From Trachythela sp. YZ-2020 (lineage: Eukaryota; Cnidaria; Anthozoa; Malacalcyonacea; Clavulariidae): DNA of 64,000 bases. Under the pieces are notes generated by a model. It worked only from the letters and a program-made list of their open reading frames with translations. It was not told the DNA's origin and did not search any database. Location of the stretch: assembly GCA_016169945.1 (NCBI GenBank), contig JADLSH010000217.1:2852001-2916000 (forward strand), read 5' to 3'. Numbering within the stretch: the stretch's first letter is position 1; the number at the start of each line of letters is the position of its first letter. Made by a program: the position numbers and the translations under genes. Below are positions 23,903 through 34,316 of this stretch, piece by piece.

Positions 23903-26900
23903 TTAATAACCATAAGGCATTGTATCATATGAATCCAAAACTACTCGCTTATTATAGACCAGGGATAATTTTTTTTCTTGGCACTTATTAACTATTTCTT
24001 TTGTATTAGAATCCCTGGTGATAGCATTCTCTTTGACTGTTTTCACACATTCAATATTTCCACTAACTAAGTCAAACATACTGTCTTGGTTGATAAGTTT
24101 ACTGTTATTATAATTTAAAGTGAAACCTTTCACTTTGCAAACCTTTTTACCCTTATTAGTTTCATACGCGTAAGACTTTGGACCGGGGGCAACCCATTTG
24201 GTTATATACTCATCTTTTTCTAGTTCGTTGGTAAGATCCCCCAACGAGTCTCCAATTTTTACCGTGTTGCCCCCAGGACGATCTATGTACCAGCAACTAT
24301 CGGTATCAAAACCTAACACTTGATCCCCGAGATTATCCAGAACATCATATAGCATTAATCTACCATGACTTGTAGTAAAACTAGCTACGAAAATATTAGT
24401 GTTATTATGATTATTTAAAAACAGATCCTTACGGTTAAAATTCATTTGGACCATATCATCGTTGATGAACTGAATGTAAAGATCATCTATTGTCTCGTCT
24501 AAAAGGGTTTTGTAAAACATAGTAGGCTCTCGTACATACAAAGTTTGTTGCATATTAGTTCGTTGACCAAACTTTCCCCATAAACTTACTAAACATAACT
24601 TAGAGATGGCTCTCTTACCAGGATTAAACTTAATTGTTCCCAAATCTATGTCAAGGCGCTCTTTAACAACCTTTTTGAATTCATCCTCTGTTTTGTACGC
24701 ACAGTTGGGACCCACTACAAGTTTTGAACTTTCCATTTTAATTGTTAAAAACTTTTTTATGTAACCTTTAAATAAGCAGTCTGAAGTATTCTCAAAATGC
24801 CAAACTTCGTAAATCTCATGAACCTTGTAACCTTTTTCAAGTGCCTTGTTAAATTCATTTATACACCAAGTTCCTATGAAGCATCGCTCTTTTGTATTAT
24901 GTTTGCACTTTGTTGTTTGCTCTGTTTCTGCGCATGTCCTACATAATGGAAACAATAACTTTTCAGATTTACCACACTTTGTTCGGACAGGTAACACAGG
25001 GTGATATAATCCAAATGGGGCTTCTACTTTACATTTAATATATCCAAACCAGTTTGAATCATACTTTTTAGGATTGTAAATTTTTTCAGGGTGTCCAATG
25101 GGATATTTGTTGAAAAATTGTACAGAGGGGTACAAACTACAAAAGTCCACATAACACCCCTTTTCGTTGTCTTTAAATTCATACTTTAGTTTTGTAACAT
25201 TAGTACGCCCTCCAAAGAAGGCATCTCTGGGATTTAATGGTTTTATGATTTCATTAACCACTTAATGCTTTTTTCACTATAATTTTCAGACTTTTTTATG
25301 TCCTTAACTATCGCGATAGTGTCTTTTGGCATAAAATTACATCTGTACAAATCCATACAAACACTTGCGATAGTAATATACTGAAAAGGATCTATATTTC
25401 CAATGGATATAAAGTCCTCTCTGAACTTCATTAAGGACCTTCTTAAAATGTCCACATCGGAACTACAATATTCTTGTAGTTCTTTTTTGAAGTCAAACAC
25501 AAAGTTTTCATTTACTTTATCCGCATGCCACTTGAGAAATAACTCTCTGTCCTCCCCATTCATCTCGTCTGGATTATAATATTTTTTATCTGGAATATTT
25601 CCCAGATATCCTTGATTTTCGGGCGTATTAAAGTAATGAGGAAAGAACCCTTTTTTAAGTTCTGTCAAACCAAATGTTTTGGGAAATTCAGACAACCTTG
25701 ATGGTATAAAATTTATACTATCAATAAACCTCATTTTAAGCCCTATTATTTTCATGTACATAATTTTTGTACTGTCATAAATACAGTAGGGTTTGTAACC
25801 ATTATTACAACAATATTTCAGGATAAAGTGCATATCAAAGGCCTTTGCATTTTGAGCAATGAAAGTATAATCACTATATTTTTCAAACGTAAATTCACAA
25901 AAGTCATCTATGTTATTAAATGTATATTTATTGCCATCGAAGTCATACATACGAGCCTTATTTACAATGTGTGTCCCGGTGTCTTGTGTTGTTTCAAAAT
26001 CATAAAACATATATTTTTCTGTTCTTGTTTTACAACACTGACACCAAAAATTTTTAAAAAGATTTGGAGAACATTTTGTTTTTTTCGTACAAAAACCACC
26101 CATTGTTTCTTTTTTCTTCATGAAACATTTGTGGTTACAAGGATCAACATACTCATGACAGTTTGTACAATTAGCCCGCCCACAGATGTGTTTTTCAATA
26201 TTCTTAATCTTTGTTCTGTTACATTTGAGACACTTTTTATTGTTTTGACATACTATATCAAAACAGTTTGGTTTTTTAGCTCTGTTTCTTTTGTGTTCGT
26301 CGAAACAAGCTTGTCCAAAGAAATCTCTGTTACAAATATCACAGACTATTTTAGGTTCTGAATCCTTACATCCACCGTCGTTAATTTTTAAACAAGCAGA
26401 ACATTTAGCCTCGCAATGATGACCGTCACGATTGGAATATCCTTTTTTACATGGATGACAGTAATAATTTTTATCTAAAAACCCTGTCATGCTTGTTATC
26501 ACATCAAAGTGGTTTTTGTTTTTGTACAAATAAATTCTTTGTGCGTCTGGATTGTCCACTTCTGTCGTAAATGTTCGCTCGTTAAAATAATCAGCATCCA
26601 CTATGCTAATTTCCATGCCAAGATGTTTTGCAAATACAACGATGTCTTCGAATGTACTACCAAACTCGTTGATATTCACACCAGCTTCCTCATGAAGTTT
26701 AAGGGCTTCCTCCTTTTGAAGTTTTCTTGATTTTTTAAATCCATCATTAAGTTGTGATTTAGTCCATTTGTGCTTGTTAATATTAGCCGCCGCGGTTACG
26801 ATAGCTCTCGCCAAACATATTGAGTCATCATTAAATATTCTTATTACAGACTTTTTTAACTTGACATTGTTATTATTAACCCTTATACGATGACCCATTC

Positions 26901-27765
26901 CACGAGGCACCTTTACAGATTGTACTTCGATGATAAGTTCCTCCAATGGAACTTCCTTATAATCCACAAAATTTATAAGTTCTTTCATAAACCCTGGTTC
27001 GATACCATCTTTTGGTATCGTAACTAGTTTTGTGCTTAATGGTGTTGACCAATCTACATGTGAAATTATTAACCTAATTTTATCACCAGGTTGTAAATTT
27101 CTGTCAACAATGGTTTTGTTTAGTGCCGCGGTAAAAAGATCAACAGGATCAACATAACCGTAAATTTTGACTTTGTAAACATCAAAGTATGTAGTAAATT
27201 TTTTGTTACTGTTTTCCCTAATCTTAATTAGTTCAAACATACTAAATGGATCACTTCCCCATTTTCCCTTGCGTCTTTCCTCTTCTTCTTTAATTTCTTT
27301 TTCCCAAAGATCCAGTATTTTTTTTGCATTAATATGAACTTTAGACTGTTTAAAAACCTTGGTTAATTTTCCTTCCAGTTTTTTTCTCAATGCTTTGTTT
27401 TTCTTTCCGCCACGCCACATTTTGGTTTCGTCCTCAACAAACTTTTGATGACTTTCTTGTTTTTTAATTTCGTGCTCCCACTTTGATACCTCTTTGTCTA
27501 ATCTTTCTCTGTTAGTTTTACTCCACTTTTGAGATTCTTTCTGCACTCTTTTTTGTTTGGTAATAAGTCTTTTTGATCGTCGGGTTTCTTCGCGTTTAAT
27601 TTCGCGTTCCCATTTTGCTGTCTCTTTTTGTAATGCCTCTTTGTTGTTTTTAATCCATCGCTGAGCTTCTTTCATTTGTTTCATTGCCACCATTTTTTGG
27701 TGTGCAATAAACTTCTTTGCTTGGGTTTCTCTTGAATAACCCTTAAATAAATTAGTATCGTTCAT
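23903..27765 (-). pseudogene. POLB: P2 protein-primed DNA polymerase B, deleted and frame-broken
   Basis: Two frames: 25243-27765 (840 codons, N-terminal) and 23903-25261 (452 codons, C-terminal). The first has a charged coiled-coil repeat region (about 1-170) not seen in P1, an OTU-like segment (Cys317 in DDSICLARAIV, His419 in NHFDVI), a Cys/His-rich zinc region (about 435-580), exonuclease motif I at YDFETT (about 588-593) and motif III at SSDVDIL. The second has motif A region SLYPSVQ, motif B SLWGKFG and motif C FDTDS. At the junction, about 110 residues present in P1, including the whole Vsr-like endonuclease segment, are missing and the frame changes. The C-terminal tail VYNKRVV...MPYGY is conserved in both elements. 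Confidence 0.92.
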
Positions 27766-27779
27766 TTTATTATATATAA

Positions 27780-28023
27780 AAAAAAAACCTTAAATAAAGT
27801 AGTAAGTAGTATTGTAAATAAAGTAGTAAGTAGTTTTCCTTAAATAAAGTAGTATTGTTCATTTTTTTCGGAAATTCGGCTTCTCTTGAAAATAAAGTTT
27901 TGTCACATTTGTACGATCCACATTCGTAAATCTCCACAAGATTGATGATCTTTTTTTCGGAATTTTATTTTCCTTTGAAAATAATTTTTTTTTAATTTTA
28001 ACACTTTTTAGAGTGTTAAAATA
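27780..28023. other. Polymerase-derived debris and hairpin upstream of P2 polymerase
   Basis: Between 27790 and 27850 there is a repeated AAATAAAGTAGTAAGTAG unit. On the minus strand, 27845-27960 encodes a short open stretch resembling the end of the Vsr-like domain (KKIIN, LVEIYEC) followed by a near-copy of the polymerase start region (an ATG followed by AACAATACTACTTTATTTAAGG). This looks like a remnant of the segment missing from the polymerase gene. A stem TTTTAACACT/AGTGTTAAAA ends the stretch at 27996-28023, downstream of the next gene. Confidence 0.6.
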
Positions 28024-28032
28024 ATATTTTTT

Positions 28033-28443
28033 TCACAACATCGCACTTAATACCAATCCGGTTCCTAATCCTACTAATCCAACTGCCACATGTTTGTATT
28101 CATCCATTTCTTTTGAGGGTTGATAATAATCCTCCAAAATAGGTTGTTTTGTAAACATCTTACCATTGTGTTCAATTTTTTGTAATTCCTCCAAGGACTT
28201 GTTTACAGAGTTCATATCACTATTAGCATCCAAAAGTTGTCGTCGCATTGCTGTTATCCTATCCTTTTTAACAGATTGGTTTTCATACCATTTGTTTTTC
28301 GCAGCTGTTAATTTTCCCATAGCAATGTTATGTCTTTTAATTTCTGTTTGATATCCTTTGTGGTCCAAAAGTCTAAACAGATAACCGGCACCTGTGAATG
28401 CCACTGCATTAAATATTCCAGATAATGCAATTGTTGTCGCCAT
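28033..28443 (-). CDS. Conserved Polinton membrane/coiled-coil protein (P2)
   Basis: A 136-residue homologue of P1 5309-5725 with an unaltered end: N-terminal hydrophobic segment (about 5-24), basic loop RLLDHKGYQTEIKRH, coiled-coil-like helix to about 100, and a C-terminal hydrophobic segment GLVGLGTGLVLSAML. Two membrane passes are predicted. The strong conservation argues for a structural job. It is followed closely by the 76-residue membrane protein gene upstream, in the same orientation. Confidence 0.75.
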   Translation of the reverse strand: MATTIALSGIFNAVAFTGAGYLFRLLDHKGYQTEIKRHNIAMGKLTAAKNKWYENQSVKKDRITAMRRQLLDANSDMNSVNKSLEELQKIEHNGKMFTKQPILEDYYQPSKEMDEYKHVAVGLVGLGTGLVLSAML

Positions 28444-28451
28444 TTTTTATT

Positions 28452-28682
28452 TTAATCTTTGAATGGATTTTCGGGTAGCATCTTCTTCGCCTCCAACATC
28501 TTAATCACAGAAGTACTGATACCAAACGCAGCTGCCAATTTCAGTAACCCTTCCATTGTGCTTGGGATACTTAACGAATCTTTCATTAATTTTTTACTAA
28601 CATACGAGACACCAACTGCCCCTGCCACAATTAGTAATGAGTCATATAACTCTTTTGGTAAATCTTTAAAAACACCAGCCAT
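28452..28682 (-). CDS. Small conserved Polinton membrane protein (P2)
   Basis: A 76-residue near-twin of P1 5731-5961, differing at about a dozen conservative positions. Two hydrophobic segments and the final NPFKD are conserved. It diverges from the MCP gene across a 19-bp gap containing the ATTATTAATAATAA palindromic A/T stretch, which must hold both start contexts. Confidence 0.76.
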   Translation of the reverse strand: MAGVFKDLPKELYDSLLIVAGAVGVSYVSKKLMKDSLSIPSTMEGLLKLAAAFGISTSVIKMLEAKKMLPENPFKD

Positions 28683-28701
28683 TATTTATTATTAATAATA
28701 A

Positions 28702-29920
28702 ATGAATAAAGTTAAAGAACTTTTACCGGGGTTTGAAAAGATTACTTACTCCCAAATTCGTGGGCCTAAAAAACAAAATGTGTTTACATTAACACCAACA
28801 GAAATATCTAAAAACCAAGAACTTTACGTAAACATTCCAAAACTATATGAGAATGTGTGTTTGGTTCCAGGATCGTTATATATTGTAGGGTCGTTTAAAA
28901 GTAAAAATACCAAGGCCTGGTTTCTAAACAACCTTGCTAGTCTTTTACAAAAAAGTCTAGAAATAACAGTCGATGGTCAGGTTGTGTACGACAACATAGG
29001 TGAAAGTCACTACGAAGTCTACAAAGCACTTTGGGAAACCAAAAAGAAAAGGGAATGTATGATCAGCCAAGGAGTCGCCAACGAAAACACTCGTAAAATA
29101 ATGAGCGGCGATGACTCGGCTGACAAATCTGTAAAATCCGACAAGTACTTTGGAGAACTTTTCAAAACCAAAGTCCACATTCCGTTGGGTAAAATTTTAA
29201 ACGATCAAGGTTTATATGCCTCGTACGGTATGAAATCAAACATCCGTTACAAAATTACACTACCCCCTGCTGAAGAAATTATGAAGGCACAAAGTGGTGA
29301 AAAAGTCGCAGGTTACACAGTTGAAGACTTACATCTTGAATACGAAACAATCACCTCGGGCTGAATTGTACCAACAAGCATTAAATTCGTACAATATTGG
29401 AAGGTCTCTAATTTACGAACAAGTGATGTTGATGAAAAAAGAAACATGGAGCAAGGGGTCAACATTGGTAAATTTAAACATAAATGTTCCAAGAAAGTCA
29501 ATGAGAGGAATTGTACTTCTGTTTAAAGATGACTCGGAGGATTCCGAACACTTTGTGTTTCCAAACATATCCTCTGTAAAAGTTGCCATCGAAGGAGTCC
29601 CAAACTCTTTGTACTCGCAAGGTCTCGAGGAACACAACCTTTTTAAATCTGCCGAAAACTTTTTCCTAGACTACAACACAGACACACTAAACATAAATGA
29701 TTTTTATACCGACAACAAGTTTGCGCTTGTGATAGACATGAGAACAGTTTGTGACAAAACAGTTGCCGGGATAGGACGAAAAATTCTAAATACACAGGAC
29801 GGAGTGCTTTTGGAAATTAAGAAAAAGATTACAACAAAAGATTTGACATGTTATATATACATTATATCTGACGGTGTGATAAACATTGTTGGAAAACAAC
29901 TACAAAGCATAGAGTTTTAA
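28702..29920 (+). pseudogene. PY: P2 major capsid protein, one frameshift
   Basis: Close homologue of P1 5984-7200 over the full length. The frame from 28702 stops at 29364; the remaining part is open in the next frame to 29920. Alignment with P1 places one extra G in the CGGGCT stretch near 29360. The break is at codon about 219, whereas P1 is broken near codon 293, so the lesions are independent. Everything else is conserved, including the GPKKQNVF start block and the DGVINIVGKQLQS end. Confidence 0.86.
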
Positions 29921-29926
29921 ATTAAG

Positions 29927-29956
29927 TTTTTCTAAATTTAAAAAAATTTAGAAAAA
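29927..29956. terminator. Hairpin between MCP and a convergent gene (P2)
   Basis: TTTTTCTAAATTT pairs with AAATTTAGAAAAA around an A-rich loop. It occupies the 45-bp gap between stop codons at 29920 (plus) and 29965 (minus). Confidence 0.6.
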
Positions 29957-29964
29957 ATGTTTTA

Positions 29965-30270
29965 TTAATCTAAATTTACAAGTTTGGGTCCTTTCATTAC
30001 GTTTCGATTTTTTGGTGGTTCCTTTGGTTCCACTTCTTTTTTATTACGAGTACAATAATTCCAAAGACTTCCCAACCCTAAAATAATACTGACAATTTTA
30101 AACGTGAATGAATAGTTTATTTCGGAGTCACTTTCGTTACATGGTTCAGGTTTTGGTTTTGTAAGCTTTCTTTTCTTTGCTTTTTGAGACAACTGACTTA
30201 GTTTTTCACAGGCATCTTTTCTTTTAGGATCAGTTTCTAAAATAGGATCTGTTATATTTTGTTCGCTCAT
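29965..30270 (-). CDS. Single-pass membrane protein (P2)
   Basis: A 101-residue homologue of P1 7877-8179: acidic start TDPILETDPKR, lysine-rich KKAKKRKLTKPKPEP, hydrophobic segment (about 52-68, FTFKIVSIILGLGSLW) and the conserved LVNLD end. The Pro/Glu repeats are shorter than in P1. It follows the large conserved structural protein by 7 bp and is probably co-transcribed with it. Confidence 0.7.
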   Translation of the reverse strand: MSEQNITDPILETDPKRKDACEKLSQLSQKAKKRKLTKPKPEPCNESDSEINYSFTFKIVSIILGLGSLWNYCTRNKKEVEPKEPPKNRNVMKGPKLVNLD

Positions 30271-30277
30271 ATTTTAT

Positions 30278-31630
30278 TTAGGGTAAAAAGAAAAATCTTG
30301 TAAAATAACCTGCTATCATTGTTATTACCAATAGTGCTTGTAATTCCAGAATGGGTGGGTTTGGATTTACGGTGGGAGTGTTTGGGAGAACGGTGGGAGA
30401 GTTTGGATTTACGGTGGGAGTGTTTGGGAGAACGGTGGGAGTGTTTGGGAGAACGGTGGGAGAGTTTAGGAGATTTGAAATTACTGTGTCCTTGTTAATA
30501 TGGTCATTGTGACCAAATGACATACCCAGACCAACTACCGTTAAAATGTTGTTGTAACCCGGTATTTTTTGTTTTAAAATTATCATGTCGCTTGGAATAA
30601 GAATGACACCAGGGCTAATTGCAAAATTTAAAATTACATTTGTACTTTTTATGGCATTTCTCATGTTAGATATGGTCACAGTTTGATCGTCCTGTATAAT
30701 AGTGTCCTCTACTAGTTTTTTAAAAACCTCTTGTGTTTGTGAAGACATCGCACCATTTCCTACGATAGACCATCTGGTACTTGCCTGCGCACCAAGCACA
30801 CAATACACATAAGATTCGATACTTTGTTGAAATAACAGTTGTCCTGTTTGTGTTAATCCTGTTGACTCTGTCGCAATGAACAGTTTGTAGTCGGCGTCCA
30901 GACTTTTTATAGTCCTGTCACCGCGTTTTTCGTATCTAATCCCTGTTTGTCCATACTTACTAATTTCTGGTTTGTAATTTCTAACACTCCCTCTAGGTTG
31001 TTTTTTTAACCAAGTGCCTATTTGCTCCTGACCATAATGAAATTCTGTAGTCCATTCGTACACAACGGGAATATTTTTATTGACTAAATCTTTTATACTT
31101 TGATCCAAGTACCTATTCATCTTATCAGGATTTCTAATGAACCTTCGCATGTGATAATACAAGTGATATTTTGCCAAGGAAGAAACTATCGGGTTTTCAG
31201 ACTCAAAATGTTTGGTGCTAATTCCACAAACATATGTTGTTATGTAAGCGGCCAAACAGGCAGCCAAATACGGATTTTCTGTGGGGTCATTAAATGAATC
31301 CATGTTGTTAGTGATAACCAAATCCGGAAAGGTTGGGTCAAAACTTCTTGTACTGTTTACAAAAATGTTCATGGTTTTTGGGTTTCTCGTAAATGCTTCG
31401 TTTTTTATAAAAAGTTGTACAGATCCTTTTGTGTTCCAAATTCTAGGTTGCCAGTCCAACGCCCATCCAAAAGAAAAACTTTTGGCTTTTATATCGTACG
31501 CCCTGCCGTTATGAACATACATTGTACGAACAAAAAGTGTGTTTCCTTTGTAATCTTTTACAGGTTGGAACATGAACTTATTAACGTCCGCATAAGGGTA
31601 TTTTTCTTTAAATTCTTGTTGATTAACCAT
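30278..31630 (-). CDS. Large conserved Polinton structural protein (P2)
   Basis: A 450-residue homologue of P1 8187-9560, with the same blocks (KYPYADV, GWALDWQPRIWN, RYEKRGDRT, ESTGLTQTGQLL). The linker before the C-terminal hydrophobic anchor consists of PTVLPNT and PTVNPN repeats, encoded by a small tandem DNA repeat at about 30355-30470. The start at 31630 is 24 bp from the divergent mCP start. Function not known; a virion membrane-anchored protein is likely. Confidence 0.75.
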   Translation of the reverse strand: MVNQQEFKEKYPYADVNKFMFQPVKDYKGNTLFVRTMYVHNGRAYDIKAKSFSFGWALDWQPRIWNTKGSVQLFIKNEAFTRNPKTMNIFVNSTRSFDPTFPDLVITNNMDSFNDPTENPYLAACLAAYITTYVCGISTKHFESENPIVSSLAKYHLYYHMRRFIRNPDKMNRYLDQSIKDLVNKNIPVVYEWTTEFHYGQEQIGTWLKKQPRGSVRNYKPEISKYGQTGIRYEKRGDRTIKSLDADYKLFIATESTGLTQTGQLLFQQSIESYVYCVLGAQASTRWSIVGNGAMSSQTQEVFKKLVEDTIIQDDQTVTISNMRNAIKSTNVILNFAISPGVILIPSDMIILKQKIPGYNNILTVVGLGMSFGHNDHINKDTVISNLLNSPTVLPNTPTVLPNTPTVNPNSPTVLPNTPTVNPNPPILELQALLVITMIAGYFTRFFFLP

Positions 31631-31654
31631 TTTATTTTATTCTTTTTAAATAAA

Positions 31655-32290
31655 ATGGCAAAATTAAGCGTATTCGTTCCACAGAACAAAACAGTTGTAA
31701 ATTTGGATGTGTATAAAAAAAAAAAAACCAGTTTACATCTTAGATCGGCAACCATATTTTGGGAGTTCCACAATATTTTACGCTATCAAATTCAACTTGG
31801 GACCGATAAAATTGTGTTAGACAAAGGATATTGGACATTTGCAAATATCCAAAAGAAACTGAAAGACGAGGATGTCACTCTCGTTGCAAATCACCACGAT
31901 TCTACATGTTCGATAAAAGCTAAAAAATCTTTAACCCTAAATGATCTTGGTCCTCTGTTAGGTTTCGACTCCAACACTGTGTTAACCCAAGATATTTGGC
32001 ACACTAGTCCAAAACATGTTGATGTTAACCATGGATTAAAATATGTAAACATAGAATGTAGTATCGTAGACACATACCAAAACTTTGACACCAACGGAAA
32101 ACAAAGTAAAATAATATCTTCGTTACCTGTTTCCATAACACAACCCTTATTAGACACCTCCTCGTTTTACGACAACATTAACTCAAAAACTCCTATCATT
32201 CAAAATTTTAATTCGGTATCGTTTGGACTTACAACAAACAGCTACTTTCCTGTAAACATGAGTGCATTGTTAGAATTGGAGTTAGTTTAA
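31655..32290 (+). CDS. PX: P2 minor capsid (penton-like) protein
   Basis: A 211-residue homologue of P1 9581-10219, intact. It starts MAKLSVFVP and keeps LRSATIFWEF, GYWTFANIQKKLKDE, VDVNHGLKYVNIECS, DTYQNF and the MSALLEL end. An A12 run near 31719-31730 is in frame. It should form the vertex capsomer. The gene ends about 110 bp before the integrase, in a stretch of AAAATTTGCC-type repeats. Confidence 0.85.
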   Translation: MAKLSVFVPQNKTVVNLDVYKKKKTSLHLRSATIFWEFHNILRYQIQLGTDKIVLDKGYWTFANIQKKLKDEDVTLVANHHDSTCSIKAKKSLTLNDLGPLLGFDSNTVLTQDIWHTSPKHVDVNHGLKYVNIECSIVDTYQNFDTNGKQSKIISSLPVSITQPLLDTSSFYDNINSKTPIIQNFNSVSFGLTTNSYFPVNMSALLELELV

Positions 32291-32292
32291 AA

Positions 32293-32400
32293 AATTTGTT
32301 AAAAAATAAAAAATTTCCAAACCATTTAACAAAAAATTTGTTAAAAAATAAAAAATTTCCACAAAAAATTTCCACAAAAAATTTGCCAAAATAAATAAAA
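32293..32400. repeat. AAAATTTG / AAATTTCC tandem repeats before P2 integrase
   Basis: Repeated AAAAAATTTGTTAAAAAATAAAAAATTTCC units (two long copies plus shorter fragments) fill the gap between mCP and integrase. They resemble the sequence of the P2 terminal repeats. Confidence 0.75.
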
Positions 32401-32403
32401 AAT

Positions 32404-33052
32404 ATGAGTTTTGAAACAGAACAAGGTCTTAGGGAATTATATCATTCTCCAGGGACAGGGTATCAGTCTGTAGAAAGATTGTACCAAAAAGCAAGAGAGG
32501 ATGGTTTGGATGTCACGCGTAAGAAAGTTAAAGATTGGATACCAACCCAAGGGACTTACACAACAACGAAGCAAAAAATTGGGGTCCATGTCTATCGAAA
32601 AACTATTGTAAGTGATCTTGGAGAACAATTACAATTGGACTTGGTCGATATGACAGAGGGTCGCAAGGGTAGTAATGATGGTTACCGATGGATTTTAACT
32701 TCTATAGAAATTTTGTCAAGATATGCTTTTACAGAACCTAGCAAAACAAAAGGTGGTGTTCATGTTCACATGCTATGGAAAAAATACTGGGTGAATTTAA
32801 AGTTAGATTTGGCAAATACCCAGATGTTGTCCAATACGACGATGGTAATGAATTTAAAAACAAACATGTAAATGCATTACTGGACAAACTTGGGATAAAA
32901 CATTTTACAACTTTAATTAAAAAAGGTGGTAAGGCATTTTTTAACAGAAAGGCTGCTCTCGTGGAGAGATTAAACAGAACATTAAAAACAACGATGTGGA
33001 AATATTTTACAGAACACCAAACAAAAAAGTGGTTGCATATTTTAGAGGATGT
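32404..33052 (+). pseudogene. INT: P2 integrase, 5' part (frameshifted, cut by the satellite insertion)
   Basis: About 216 codons matching P1 10241 onward. A frameshift near 32760 (in the GGTGTTCATGTTCACATG stretch, where P1 has one continuous frame) separates 32404-32871 from 32775-33071. The catalytic region is still readable: QLDLVDM, QYDDGNEF and ALVERLNRT. At 33053 the 5.5-kb element begins with its target copy, so the C-terminal part of the gene lies 5.5 kb away at 38605-38938. Confidence 0.93.
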
Positions 33053-33058
33053 GACATT
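33053..33058. repeat. Target duplication GACATT, left copy
   Basis: GACATT borders the left end of the satellite; the right copy is 38605-38610. Comparison with P1 shows that the undisrupted integrase gene has only one such site (ACATTTAATTAC context). Confidence 0.95.
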
Positions 33059-34280
33059 AGTAGTAATATAGGAGCCTATCAACCCCCTTTTTTAGGGGGC
33101 CGCAGGGGGCCGCAGGGGGCCGCAGGGGGCCGCAGGGGGCCGCAGGGGGCCGCAGGGGGCCGCAGGGGGCCGCAGGGGGCCGCAGGGGGCCGCAGGGGGC
33201 CGCAGGGGGCCGCAGGGGGCCGCAGGGGGCCACACTAATTAGTATGCAAGGGGGCCGCAGGGGGCCACACTAATTAGTATGCAAGGGGGCCGCAGGGGGC
33301 CACACTAATTAATATGCAAGGGGGCCGCAGGGGGCCACACTAATTAGTATGCAAGGGGGCCGCAGGGGGCCACACTAATTAGTATGCAAGGGGGCCGCAA
33401 ACACTAGCATATAGGGGGCCGCAGGGGGCCGCGAACGCAACTCATCATTAACATAAACATAATTAATTATGTATTGACGTCATAATGGCGCGTTTGGGCA
33501 AGACAGTCATTATGTTGAGTTCAGCATATTTTGTGTGCAAAAATATATGGGTTTGTTGTCGCGAGATTTATAAACTCCTTCAATCTCGTATCTAGTGAAG
33601 TATTTCTTTCTGAGTCGACCAATACTAATAAGTTTTCAAGCGTTTATTTAGTAAAGCCTATACAAGCGAGATTTACAAACATTTTGGCGTTAGAAACATA
33701 AATATTTTGATGCATTTGTTGCTAATGTAAACTAAAGACACACTAGCTTAACTCATTAAGGGATTAAGTCAAAAGGCTTGTTTGGGCGAAACAATCATTA
33801 AGATGAACCATCACAATAGCTAGACGTTTCTATATATTTGCCAAGCTTTGTGTTCCAAACACAGTCCGTTTCGACAACGAGTAAATATATTCTCGTATCT
33901 AATATCACCTTATACGAAACGGCTTAGACAACTAATATAGCGACGCTTAACCTAGTATTACCTTATGCGAAATAATAACAAGTAGAAATATAGCTTTCTA
34001 AAACGAGAAATGTCTTATAGTCTAAGAGAGGTCTAAGGTCTTATAGAGAAATACAAATATATGTTACCAAGTGATTGTTAAAGGGATTTAAACCTTACCG
34101 AGTTTCAAGCGTTTTAGATGTAGCAGTGATTTTTAAGCGAGATACAAACATTGTATGCAAGCACAATTCTATGCGGTTTGTAAGTCATTTGCAAATCGTT
34201 AACAGTGATTTGAATAAATTTAGAATATATCATAGGACGGGAAAATATTGTACAATGTACACACACAGAATTAATTTTTA
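33059..34280. repeat. Left terminal inverted repeat of the satellite
   Basis: About 1.2 kb, complementary to 37495-38604 with few mismatches. It contains expanded GC-rich arrays near the tip (see next entry) and an ACGTCATAATGGCGCG stretch (TGACGTCA-like) at about 33475. Open frames inside it mirror each other on the two copies and are not credible genes. Confidence 0.93.
33093..33415. repeat. GC-rich minisatellite arrays in the left repeat
   Basis: First about 14 copies of the 10-bp unit AGGGGGCCGC, then about five copies of a roughly 40-bp unit combining CACACTAATTAGTATGCA with one or two of the 10-mers. The right inverted repeat has only two or three of the 10-mers at this place, so the array expanded in the left copy after insertion or contracted in the right. 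Confidence 0.93.
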
Positions 34281-34316
34281 AAAACACATTTATTGATTAT
34301 AATTTCTTTTACAACG

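Noticed and set aside
33093..33415. CRISPR-like array
   Set aside because: Units are direct tandem repeats without unique spacers, in an animal genome. Simple minisatellite expansion explains it.
34075..34281. Open frame starting MLKGFKPYRV in the satellite left repeat, repeated at 37352-37699 on the other strand
   Set aside because: It lies wholly in the terminal inverted repeat (the second copy is the same DNA), has no family features and different ends in the two copies. It is a by-product of the repeat.
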